From: Candidatus Nitrosopumilus sp.
GTDB lineage: Archaea > Thermoproteota > Nitrososphaeria > Nitrososphaerales > Nitrosopumilaceae
DNA length: 56,217 bases
NCBI GenBank assembly: GCA_021268355.1
Contig: JAJETY010000005.1
Span: 1 to 56,217, forward strand
Direction of reading: 5' to 3'
The translations under genes were made by a program, and so were the position numbers. This document shows, in pieces, positions 49,888 through 56,217 of the stretch (position 1 is its first letter; every line of letters begins with the position of its first letter). A model generated the notes under the pieces. It was not told the DNA's origin. It saw only the letters and a program-made list of their open reading frames with translations, and did not search any database.

Positions 49888-50040
49888 ATGGCAAAATACG
49901 ATGGTCTATTAGGACAACCAATTCTTGAAGTTGAGGATCCTGATAAAGAAGGAGGAATTACCTTTATCTTTAAAGACAACAGATTTTTGTTCATCAAAGC
50001 AAGTGATGGAAAAATCGATACCGTATCAATACCAGAATAG
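49888..50040 (+). CDS. 50-residue micro-protein, copy A of a tandem pair
   Basis: ATG 49888 opens a 50-codon frame. The product begins MAKYDGLLGQ and contains EDPDKEGGITFIFKDN and a final IKASDGKIDT. It aligns without gaps to the next gene product, with about 20 identical residues in 44: M-x-K-Y-D, E-D-P-D, G-G-x-T-x-I-F, N, L-x-I-K and D-G-K. Preservation of a protein pattern in two neighbouring frames shows that both are real. It is likely a small beta-hairpin protein. Function is unknown. Confidence 0.82.
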   Translation: MAKYDGLLGQPILEVEDPDKEGGITFIFKDNRFLFIKASDGKIDTVSIPE

Positions 50041-50049
50041 GTGACATAA

Positions 50050-50196
50050 ATGGAAAAATATGATGCAATCAAAATGTTAGAACTTGTAAAGATAGAAGAT
50101 CCTGATTCCGATGGTGGACTTACCATGATATTTCAAGAAAACAAAACCTTGAAAATCAAAATTGTTGATGGAAAATTAGTTTCTGAATTTCTTTAA
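50050..50196 (+). CDS. 48-residue micro-protein, copy B of a tandem pair
   Basis: ATG 50050 starts 9 nt after the stop of copy A and encodes 48 residues, MEKYDAIKML...EDPDSDGGLTMIFQEN...DGKLVSEFL. It is a paralog of copy A and probably arose by tandem duplication. The motif E-D-P-D-x-x-G-G-x-T is a compact acidic turn that could bind calcium or a basic partner. Its stop lies 1 nt before that of the convergent phosphatase gene. Confidence 0.82.
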   Translation: MEKYDAIKMLELVKIEDPDSDGGLTMIFQENKTLKIKIVDGKLVSEFL

Positions 50197-50197
50197 A

Positions 50198-50707
50198 CTA
50201 ATTTTTTACATGTTTTTCATAAAAACCAATAGCTAGTTCTTGTACTTCAGATTGGATTGAACCGGGTCGTTCTTCACGAATTTTCTGAATAGCATTTTCT
50301 GCAGTATATTTTTTGTATTTTATGAAATAACATGCAAGAATTGTTCCAGCTCGGCCCATTCCGGCTGCACAATGAACCATTACTGCTTGATTATTTGTAA
50401 TCTGGTCATGGATAAAATCAACTGCTGAATCAATCTTTTCCATATCTGGTGCAGTAAAATCAGGAGTAGGAACATGAAGATATCCAATATTTTTAACCCA
50501 ATTATCAGGTAGAGCATTTTCAGTCATTGTAACAATTGATTTCACACCTTGATTTACAATCCAATCAAATTCATCAAAACTTGTAGGCATGCCAGAGCCT
50601 GCTAATTTTTCTTCAATTAACCATGAAAAGTTTGTAGGTTTTTTTGTTATCTTACCATGAACTTTTCTCCATAAATTACCAGGCTTACTCATGTAAGATA
50701 TTGACAT
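50198..50707 (-). CDS. Dual-specificity/atypical protein phosphatase
   Basis: The 169-residue protein has the Cys-based phosphatase signature HCAAGMGRAG with Cys113 and Arg119, and a general-acid Asp83 in TPDFTAPD. The leading IEEKLAGSGMPTSFDEFDWIVNQGVKSIV is typical of small archaeal DSPs related to PTP/KAP. Substrates may be phosphoproteins or phosphorylated small molecules. It is cytosolic. Confidence 0.92.
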   Translation of the reverse strand: MSISYMSKPGNLWRKVHGKITKKPTNFSWLIEEKLAGSGMPTSFDEFDWIVNQGVKSIVTMTENALPDNWVKNIGYLHVPTPDFTAPDMEKIDSAVDFIHDQITNNQAVMVHCAAGMGRAGTILACYFIKYKKYTAENAIQKIREERPGSIQSEVQELAIGFYEKHVKN

Positions 50708-50735
50708 TTACCATATTTTTAGCATTACGAAAATT

Positions 50736-51377
50736 TTAGTGTGCAATTGCTCTTACGGGTGAACCGGTTGCATCTTTAAGTTTTAGTGGAAGAATTGTAA
50801 AAATAAATTCCTTTGATTGGATTTTATTCAAGTTTGCCAAGTTTTCTACTATTAAGATATTATTTTTTGATAATATTTGATGAACAATAAAGGAATTATC
50901 TTTTCCAAGATCTATACTAGGTGAATCAATTCCAACAAGATTTATCTTTTTTTGTGCAAGATATTTTGCAGCTGTTAATTCTAATCCGGGATTTTCTAAA
51001 AAATAATTATCTTTTTTTAGATTTTTTTGCCAATCTGTAAAAAAGAAGACTGATGATTTATTAGGAATTTTACCGTTCTCTTTCTCAAATTGAATAATAT
51101 CTGCTTTTGTAATTGAAGAATTTTTTAATTTTTTTATTTTGATTAGAATGGCATTACCCATTAATCTATCTAGAGGAATTTGGTCAATTTTCATTCCACT
51201 TTTAACAAAATGAAAAGGTGCATCAATATGAGTTCCTGTGTGAGAACTAAGAAACAAAAGTTCTAGATTATATCCATCCTCTTTCAGATTTGACCATGAG
51301 ATAAATTGAGGAGCGGGAGAACCAGGAAAACCTGGAATTGATTTTGATATAGTAAGTGTGAGATCTAATGGTTTCAT
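50736..51377 (-). CDS. Cyclase/kynurenine-formamidase-like hydrolase
   Basis: The 213-residue protein carries the metal-binding signature HTGTHIDAPFHF (residues about 46-57) of the cyclase family (Pfam Cyclase), which includes arylformamidases. Other segments, GIDSPSIDLGK and LKDATGSPVRAIA at the C-terminus, match the family. The substrate is unknown. Kynurenine formamidase is the best-known activity. It may be co-transcribed with the phosphatase gene 28 nt downstream. Confidence 0.88.
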   Translation of the reverse strand: MKPLDLTLTISKSIPGFPGSPAPQFISWSNLKEDGYNLELLFLSSHTGTHIDAPFHFVKSGMKIDQIPLDRLMGNAILIKIKKLKNSSITKADIIQFEKENGKIPNKSSVFFFTDWQKNLKKDNYFLENPGLELTAAKYLAQKKINLVGIDSPSIDLGKDNSFIVHQILSKNNILIVENLANLNKIQSKEFIFTILPLKLKDATGSPVRAIAH

Positions 51378-51451
51378 ATCAATACAACAAAATGGTGATT
51401 AATCAATATTGAATTATGAAAAGTTAAATACTCATTGAGTAAAATTTTCGT

Positions 51452-51709
51452 GTGCCTACTGCATATGTTCTATTAAATTCTGATTTAGGATCAGATGAGT
51501 CAATAATCAATGAAGTCAAACAAATCCTTACAGATGAGGATGTAACCTACGAAATTCAAGGAGTTTATGGGGTTTACGATATAGTTTTGAAATTATCATC
51601 AGATGATGCTGAAAAACTACGCTCAATAATTACCAATAAAATTAGAAGGATTACAAAAGTTCAATCTACATTAACGATGATGGTAATAGAAGAACAGGAA
51701 AATCTATAG
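51452..51709 (+). CDS. Lrp/AsnC ligand-binding (RAM) domain protein
   Basis: The 85-residue protein is a single RAM domain without HTH. It opens PTAYVLLNSDLGSDESIINEVKQIL and contains VTYEIQGVYGVYDIVLKLSSDDAEKLRSII, the ferredoxin-like fold that binds amino acids and assembles with Lrp-type regulators. The start is GTG 51452. It may modulate the Lrp-like protein at 14744 or act alone. Its TAG abuts the TAG of the convergent aminotransferase gene (CTATAG). Confidence 0.88.
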   Translation: MPTAYVLLNSDLGSDESIINEVKQILTDEDVTYEIQGVYGVYDIVLKLSSDDAEKLRSIITNKIRRITKVQSTLTMMVIEEQENL

Positions 51710-52849
51710 TTTCTTTATTGCATCAACTACAGACATAATTTCAGATTCTGTATTAAAGAAATGAGGTGACGCTCTTACAATCTTTGTTTCCATGATTTCT
51801 CTGAGAGCCAAGACAATGTTTTGTTTTTCAAGTCTATCAACAACTTCTTGAGAGTCTATTCCACTTATGTTAAAAGATACAATGCTAGTTCTAGAATTAG
51901 GATCGTCTGGACCATACAAAATTATTTTTGGTATTTTTGATAATTCTTCTCTTAGAAGAGTAGACAAGTATTGATTTTTTTCACGGATATTTTTGAGACC
52001 AAATTTAAGCAAGTAATTTGTAGAAGATTCTAATCCGACAATTCCAACATAATTACGAAAACCCGTTTGAAATTTATCAGGAAGTTCTTTGTATGCTAAA
52101 TTAGTTTCATCATAGATAATTGCTGATTCTCCGCCAATATCTTTTGGTTCTAACAAATCACTAGATTTTCTATTACAATAAAACAAACCTGTTCCCATCG
52201 GTCCACAAAGCCATTTTGAACCATTAAAGGACATAAAATTACAATTTATTTTTGAAACATCTACATCTAAACATCCAACAGTTTGTGCACTATCAACAAA
52301 AATCGGGATGTCATTAACGATTTTTCTAATTTTTTCTAAAGGTAGTATAGAACCAGTGTTGTACAAAGCATGACTTAGTGCAATTAATTTGGTGTTATTA
52401 TCAATCAGTGATTCTAAATCTTCAAATTTGAAAAATCCATCTTTGTCAATGTGTAAATTTTTAACAGAAATTTTTTCTTTTAGTTTTAGCCATGGATAAA
52501 AATTAGAATGATGTTCATGAGTCATACCACGAATAATAATATTTGAATTATGATCAAATGTTAGCCCGTTTGAGACAAAATTGATTCCATCGGTAGTACT
52601 TTGAGTTAAAACAATCTCATCAGGTTGGCACGAAATAATTTTTGCGATGGTTTTTCTTACATTTCTTAATTTTTCAGTAACAAATGGTTCAGACTCTTTT
52701 GAATCAGGTCCAATTGAGTTGTAAGATATAAGAAAGTCTTTCATTGCATCAATGCTTTGATTAGGCATCAGAGATACAGATGCATTATTTAGATAGATTT
52801 TATCTGAATTTGGAAAATCATCTGAGATATCTTTCGATACTAAATTCAT
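51704..52849 (-). CDS. Class V aminotransferase/cysteine-desulfurase-like enzyme
   Basis: The 381-residue PLP enzyme opens FPNSDKIYLNNASVSLMP, like SufS/isopenicillin-N-epimerase relatives. It has EIVLTQSTTDGINFVSNGL, RGMTHEHHSNFYPW, IFVDSAQTVGCLDVDVS and the Schiff-base Lys in FMSFNGSKWLCGPMGTGLFY. A catalytic Cys loop characteristic of SufS (R-x-G-x-x-C near the C-terminus) is not clear, since the segment reads IVRASPHFFNTE. Desulfurase activity is therefore uncertain. It may be a Csd-like lyase or epimerase. Confidence 0.87.
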   Translation of the reverse strand: MNLVSKDISDDFPNSDKIYLNNASVSLMPNQSIDAMKDFLISYNSIGPDSKESEPFVTEKLRNVRKTIAKIISCQPDEIVLTQSTTDGINFVSNGLTFDHNSNIIIRGMTHEHHSNFYPWLKLKEKISVKNLHIDKDGFFKFEDLESLIDNNTKLIALSHALYNTGSILPLEKIRKIVNDIPIFVDSAQTVGCLDVDVSKINCNFMSFNGSKWLCGPMGTGLFYCNRKSSDLLEPKDIGGESAIIYDETNLAYKELPDKFQTGFRNYVGIVGLESSTNYLLKFGLKNIREKNQYLSTLLREELSKIPKIILYGPDDPNSRTSIVSFNISGIDSQEVVDRLEKQNIVLALREIMETKIVRASPHFFNTESEIMSVVDAIKKL

Positions 52850-52875
52850 TATTATATCTGTAAAATGCTAATTGG

Positions 52876-53484
52876 TTGTTGGATAAAAGTCCTGAGCAAA
52901 TTTTAGACAATAAAATGACACAGATTCAAAATGAGTTTAACTATAAAATTCCCAATATTGTTCTATGTGTAGAACCATTTCACAAAGCAGAATTTCTCAA
53001 CAAATTAATCAACTCGGTTGAAAAACCAATAATTTTTGTAGATCTAGATTTACTTTATACAGGGTATGTAGAATCAGGAATGATTCAAAAGAAAACCAAT
53101 CTTACATTGTTTCATCCTACAAAAGAAAATTGGCCAGATATTTTTACTGATATTATCTCAAAAGCATCTAAAGAAAACTTTCTTGTCATCATTGATTCAT
53201 TTAATGGAGTATACAATATGTTTGAAGATTTAGAATCTGCTATTTTCATTAATTCATGTATAATGCTACTTTCATCGTTGGTAAAAGACAAAGATTCATC
53301 AGTTATCATAACAGGAATGGCTAGAAAAAAAGAAAATGAAGGTTGGGTTCTTACTCCAGGAGGCAAAAAAATCATAAAATCTGTAAAAACTGGAGTCTAT
53401 TTTTTAAAAAAAGGTGATAGTGGTTTGATTATTCATTCCGTAAATGAGAATTCAATGATTTACAAGATATCAAAAAATACTTGA
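52876..53484 (+). CDS. RecA/KaiC-like fold protein without a P-loop
   Basis: The 202-residue protein has the strand pattern of RecA-fold ATPases: IPNIVLCVEP in the Walker A position, PIIFVDLDLLYTG, NFLVIIDSFNGVYNMF in the Walker B position (IIDS) and VIITGMARKKENEGWVLTPGGKKI. The Gly-Lys-Thr P-loop is absent (VEPFHKAEF instead). It resembles RadB/KaiC or SSB-linked paralogs that have lost ATP binding. The start is TTG 52876, or ATG 52915. Function is unknown. Confidence 0.72.
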   Translation: MLDKSPEQILDNKMTQIQNEFNYKIPNIVLCVEPFHKAEFLNKLINSVEKPIIFVDLDLLYTGYVESGMIQKKTNLTLFHPTKENWPDIFTDIISKASKENFLVIIDSFNGVYNMFEDLESAIFINSCIMLLSSLVKDKDSSVIITGMARKKENEGWVLTPGGKKIIKSVKTGVYFLKKGDSGLIIHSVNENSMIYKISKNT

Positions 53485-53493
53485 AATGCGATC

Positions 53494-53533
53494 AAAATTT
53501 CAAACGCCGTTATAAAATTTCAAACGCCGTTAT
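53494..53533 (+). repeat. Perfect 20-bp tandem direct repeat, two copies
   Basis: AAAATTTCAAACGCCGTTAT occurs twice with no spacer, from 53494 to 53513 and 53514 to 53533. It lies 9 nt after the stop of the previous gene and about 55 nt before the ferredoxin ATG. It is in the promoter region, upstream of the TATATTAATG element, so it could be an activator or repressor site. With two units and no spacer it is not a CRISPR array. Confidence 0.7.
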
Positions 53534-53588
53534 AATAGCTGATTTTTAGGCAAATTATATTAATGTCGAATCAAGATTTTATTTTGTT

Positions 53589-53888
53589 ATGCCAGTAGGA
53601 ATTATTCCAGACATAAGCGAACAAATGTGTATCGGATGTGCACTATGTGTAGAAATCTGTACAACACTTGGTCCAGATGTCCTTAGAGTAAAACCAGTTG
53701 AAGGCTGGAAGAGAGGTAAAGCATTTGTCTTTTACCCAGAGAGATGTATTTCTGATGGTGCATGCATTGGTGTATGCCCAACAAAAGCAATCTTTTGGAT
53801 GAGACCAATGGACTTTACTGTTGGACAACCAGTTCCACTCCACAAAGATTCAGTCTTCGTAAAAGGTTGGACCGAATTAATCGATTAG
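53589..53888 (+). CDS. Ferredoxin, seven-cysteine dicluster type
   Basis: This small electron carrier has 99 residues. The first motif is complete: Cys14-x2-Cys17-x2-Cys20-x3-Cys24. The second reads Cys53-x2-Asp56-x2-Cys59-x3-Cys63-Pro, with Asp in place of the central Cys. That pattern (C-x2-D-x2-C-x3-C-P) is the same as the [3Fe-4S] site of Sulfolobus ferredoxins, so one [4Fe-4S] and one [3Fe-4S] or Asp-ligated cluster are likely. In Sulfolobus the Asp motif comes first. Here it is second. It is a good partner for archaeal 2-oxoacid oxidoreductases. TATA-like TATATTAATG lies about 26 nt upstream. Confidence 0.92.
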   Translation: MPVGIIPDISEQMCIGCALCVEICTTLGPDVLRVKPVEGWKRGKAFVFYPERCISDGACIGVCPTKAIFWMRPMDFTVGQPVPLHKDSVFVKGWTELID

Positions 53889-53920
53889 ATTAGTTCAACT
53901 TTTAATTTCTTTTTATTATT

Positions 53921-54916
53921 TTAGATTTTAACAGCCCCAGGCTTTGTTTCGGGTATATTCGGTTTCTTTTTCAACCAAAGCAATGCAACAATAAACATCA
54001 CAGCAGGAATTAGAATGATGAATATCATTAACTCATAATATGTTGTTAGTCTTTGGGCAGGTTTAATATGATATGTCTCATGTGATGTTTTTTCTGGATT
54101 ATCATAGACGGCAGTAGTAAAGTCAACGGATCTCTGTTCTTTACTTTGTACATCTCCAAATACGGTGACGCTTTCTTCAGCTAAAAGTGAGGGAGTCTGG
54201 ATTCCTTCAATTCTTACAATAATTGAACCGGAATTTGAAAATACGAAATTTCTGTAATCTCCACCAATTTGACTGAGTCCTTCATCTCGAAAAATTTCAT
54301 TTCCATTTTGAAAAATTACAAAGTTGTATTTCATTTCTGCAAGATTAGAATTTGTTTGTGGATCATAGAATTGATATACAAACTGAATTTTTTCATGGGT
54401 TTTGATCACAGGAGGATCCCAAGATAAGTCAACTTCAATAGCTTTATCAGGAGTATATTCTAAAATTGGAAATTGAATTTCTTTACCAGTTGCATCATGG
54501 GGATAATCGGGTATTTCTTTTTCAACAATTATCATTCCATCCATCCATGGATGAATTGTACAAAAATATGAAAATCTACCTGATTCCTCAAATTGATATG
54601 ACCAAGATTCTCCAGGCATAAATCTACCACTATCAAAAATTCCATCAGGGATTCCAAAATTACGGTTATCCATCCAACCAAAACGTCCGGGACCATCTCC
54701 ACTTGTCACGGTATGAGATTCCCTATCATCATTATACCAAGTAATTGTATCCCCCACCACGACATTAATCAATGGAGGATCATACCAGACTTCTGCAGGA
54801 GTATTAAGCTCGGGATTATGTGCTCCAAATGGAATATCAATAATGTATTCATCTCCAAATGCAAAAGAAGTTGAACCTAAAATAACCAGAGTGAAAATCA
54901 ATAATAATAATTTCAT
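53921..54916 (-). CDS. Membrane-anchored blue-copper (plastocyanin-type) protein
   Basis: The 331-residue protein has a signal peptide (KLLLLIFTLVILGSTSFAFG), a cupredoxin domain, a second beta domain (residues about 150-255) and a C-terminal helix (ELMIFIILIPAVMFIVALLWL) followed by a basic tail. Type 1 copper ligands are visible: His68 in ESHTVTSG, and Cys119-x2-His122 with Met125 in FCTIHPWM. Such plastocyanin-like proteins are thought to carry electrons in archaeal ammonia oxidation. It is convergent with the ferredoxin gene. Confidence 0.92.
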   Translation of the reverse strand: MKLLLLIFTLVILGSTSFAFGDEYIIDIPFGAHNPELNTPAEVWYDPPLINVVVGDTITWYNDDRESHTVTSGDGPGRFGWMDNRNFGIPDGIFDSGRFMPGESWSYQFEESGRFSYFCTIHPWMDGMIIVEKEIPDYPHDATGKEIQFPILEYTPDKAIEVDLSWDPPVIKTHEKIQFVYQFYDPQTNSNLAEMKYNFVIFQNGNEIFRDEGLSQIGGDYRNFVFSNSGSIIVRIEGIQTPSLLAEESVTVFGDVQSKEQRSVDFTTAVYDNPEKTSHETYHIKPAQRLTTYYELMIFIILIPAVMFIVALLWLKKKPNIPETKPGAVKI

Positions 54917-55063
54917 GTTTTTTGAGATTTGAGATCATAATTAAATGATGTATCTAATTTTCAATAATAGGAGTAATTATCAATTAACAGGTAACTTTTG
55001 GAGATAACATACTGAAACTTACTAGAAGCTTTGATATTTAGTTAAAAATAACAAATAACAAAA

Positions 55064-56217
55064 ATGACTATCACAATAAATCTTGGGAAAAAACTTGTTT
55101 TGCTTGTTATGCTTGTAACAATGACATCATTAGGAATTACATCATACATGAGTATAGATTATGCTACTGAAACTCTAAAAGAACGAGGAGGAGAGTTATT
55201 ACACGGAGAGTCAGACATTAGAGGAGAATCTTTAAAATTACTTTTTGAAACTAGAATTGAACAAAATAAAGTTCTTGCAAATGATCCTATGATTAAATTT
55301 CTAGTTTCAGAGATGGATGGAATGTCAGGACTAGAATTAAAATCTATGAAAGAAGAAAAACGTAGAGATTTTCTAATTCAAGTACAAGCATTTCAAGAGC
55401 TTGTTGGATTTTCAATTGGATTTGAAGATACTAAAATTATCGGTAATAATGGAAACGTATTTTTTTCATTAGTGGGAATATCTGATAAAAATTATTCTCA
55501 AAATGAATTCTTTGAAAGAGGTTTAAAGGAATCTTTTGTTGATTTTGAACCTTCAGGTGCAGGTAAAAAAATGATTGTCGTCACTCCTATCTATGCAGAA
55601 GATAGTAAAATTGGAGATGATGCCATTGGAGTAATTATATCTAGAATGAGAACTACTGCAATTGACAATATTCTTCTTAATAGAAGCGGACTAGGTGAAA
55701 CAGGTGAGGTCTATATTGTAAACAAAGACATGGTAATGTTATCTGATTCTAGATTTTTTGAAAATGCAGTATTCCAACAATTTGTAGATACAATTGGTGT
55801 CAAAGAATGTTTTTCAAAGAATGAAGAGTATGTTGGAATTTATCCTGATTATAGAGGAATTTCAATATACGGATCATCGTATTGTATGGAAGAATTTGGG
55901 ATTGTTTTGCTTGCAGAAATAGATGAGAAGGAATTGATGGAGCCAATAGAGATTCTTCAAACTAGAATTATTTTGACAAGTTTACTCATAACCATGGCTA
56001 TGGGATTAGTGGCATACTTTGCTGCTGAATCATTATCTCATCCATTACGTGCACTGAAAAAAGCTGCAAATAAAATTGCAGACGGGAATTTTAATGTCAG
56101 AACCAACATCAGAACAAGAGATGAAATTGCAGACTTGTCTTATGCGTTTGATTCAATGGCACAAAAATTACAAGAATCATTAATCGAAATTGAAGAGAAG
56201 AAAAAAGTGATTAGGCA
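55064..56217 (+). CDS. Membrane sensor with Cache-like and HAMP domains, 3' end outside window
   Basis: ATG 55064 starts a frame that stays open to the window edge (384 codons). The product has a signal-anchor helix (VLLVMLVTMTSLGITSYMS), an extracytoplasmic sensor domain of about 270 residues with ATLKERGGELL, SGLGETGEVYIVNKD and CFSKNEEYVGIYPDYRG (dCache-like), a second helix (IILTSLLITMAMGLVAYFAA), and a HAMP domain (LSHPLRALKKAANKIADGNFNVR). The end begins a coiled coil. It is probably a histidine kinase or chemoreceptor. Catalytic domains lie beyond the end. Confidence 0.9.
   Translation, partial: MTITINLGKKLVLLVMLVTMTSLGITSYMSIDYATETLKERGGELLHGESDIRGESLKLLFETRIEQNKVLANDPMIKFLVSEMDGMSGLELKSMKEEKRRDFLIQVQAFQELVGFSIGFEDTKIIGNNGNVFFSLVGISDKNYSQNEFFERGLKESFVDFEPSGAGKKMIVVTPIYAEDSKIGDDAIGVIISRMRTTAIDNILLNRSGLGETGEVYIVNKDMVMLSDSRFFENAVFQQFVDTIGVKECFSKNEEYVGIYPDYRGISIYGSSYCMEEFGIVLLAEIDEKELMEPIEILQTRIILTSLLITMAMGLVAYFAAESLSHPLRALKKAANKIADGNFNVRTNIRTRDEIADLSYAFDSMAQKLQESLIEIEEKKKVIR

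Noticed and set aside
53494-53533. Possible CRISPR array
   Set aside because: Only two directly adjacent 20-bp units with no spacers are present, and there are no cas genes.

Overview
The window is a compact, AT-rich (roughly one-third G+C by eye) piece of chromosome from an ammonia-oxidising archaeon of the Nitrosopumilus type (Thaumarchaeota/Nitrososphaerota). The evidence is the gene set: an Amt ammonium transporter, A-type ATP synthase subunit C, glycerol-1-phosphate dehydrogenase, PCNA, RpoL and TFS, an archaeal proteasome beta subunit, aCPSF1/FttA, archaeal SepF, pantoate kinase with the archaeal phosphopantothenate synthetase, a plastocyanin-type blue-copper membrane protein, and corrinoid genes. 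Genes are packed tightly, operons overlap by 4-20 nt, and most first genes have a TATA-like box about 25-29 nt upstream of the start codon, which fits leaderless mRNAs. TTG, GTG and at least one likely CTG start are used.

Layout. 0-5.6 kb: Amt, a putative DNA-binding protein, ATP synthase subunit C, a Cas4-like protein with an eroded catalytic motif, a 36-residue membrane peptide and an LEA/WHy-like anchored protein. 5.6-8.4 kb: a nucleotide operon (thymidylate kinase, HD phosphohydrolase, UMP-kinase-like protein) and a 40-residue zinc finger. 8.4-14.7 kb: Hsp20, a UbiB-family kinase, and a MacB-type ABC system (permease, ATPase, adhesin-like partner, coiled-coil protein). 14.7-22.5 kb: a double-HTH Lrp-type regulator, a Nudix enzyme, an AbrB-PhoU regulator and a CoA-synthesis operon (pantoate kinase, phosphopantothenate synthetase, PanB, CoaBC, a 59-residue protein, a methyltransferase). 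22.5-32.8 kb: peptidase, PP-loop sulfur enzyme, SepF, aCPSF1, proteasome, G1P dehydrogenase, FKBP, class-V aminotransferase, NadM and RtcA. 32.8-44.9 kb: two odd tRNAs flanking BluB (5,6-dimethylbenzimidazole synthase), an FMN reductase, several small Cys-rich proteins, cyclophilin, a PEF-CTERM-like surface protein, a PfkB kinase, a dUTPase-like pyrophosphohydrolase, a stand-alone MtrA-like corrinoid protein next to a DegT aminotransferase, TyrRS and CobJ. 44.9-56.2 kb: a secreted duplicated-domain protein, aspartate kinase, PCNA-TFS-RpoL, a tandem pair of tiny paralogous proteins, a dual-specificity phosphatase, a class-V aminotransferase, a seven-cysteine ferredoxin, a blue-copper protein, and the 5' part of a Cache-HAMP sensor that runs off the end.

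Themes. Corrinoid chemistry recurs (BluB with a neighbouring FMN reductase, CobJ, MtrA-like protein). Small zinc- or cysteine-rich proteins recur (8.2, 35.1, 37.6 and 37.8 kb). At least seven convergent gene pairs overlap or share stop codons. No CRISPR array, insertion sequence, rRNA or clear horizontal island was seen. No complete unknown multi-gene system stands out. The best novelty candidates are the MtrA-like/DegT pair, the tandem 50/48-residue paralogs, the PP-loop gene with nested palindromes over its start, and the two atypical tRNAs.
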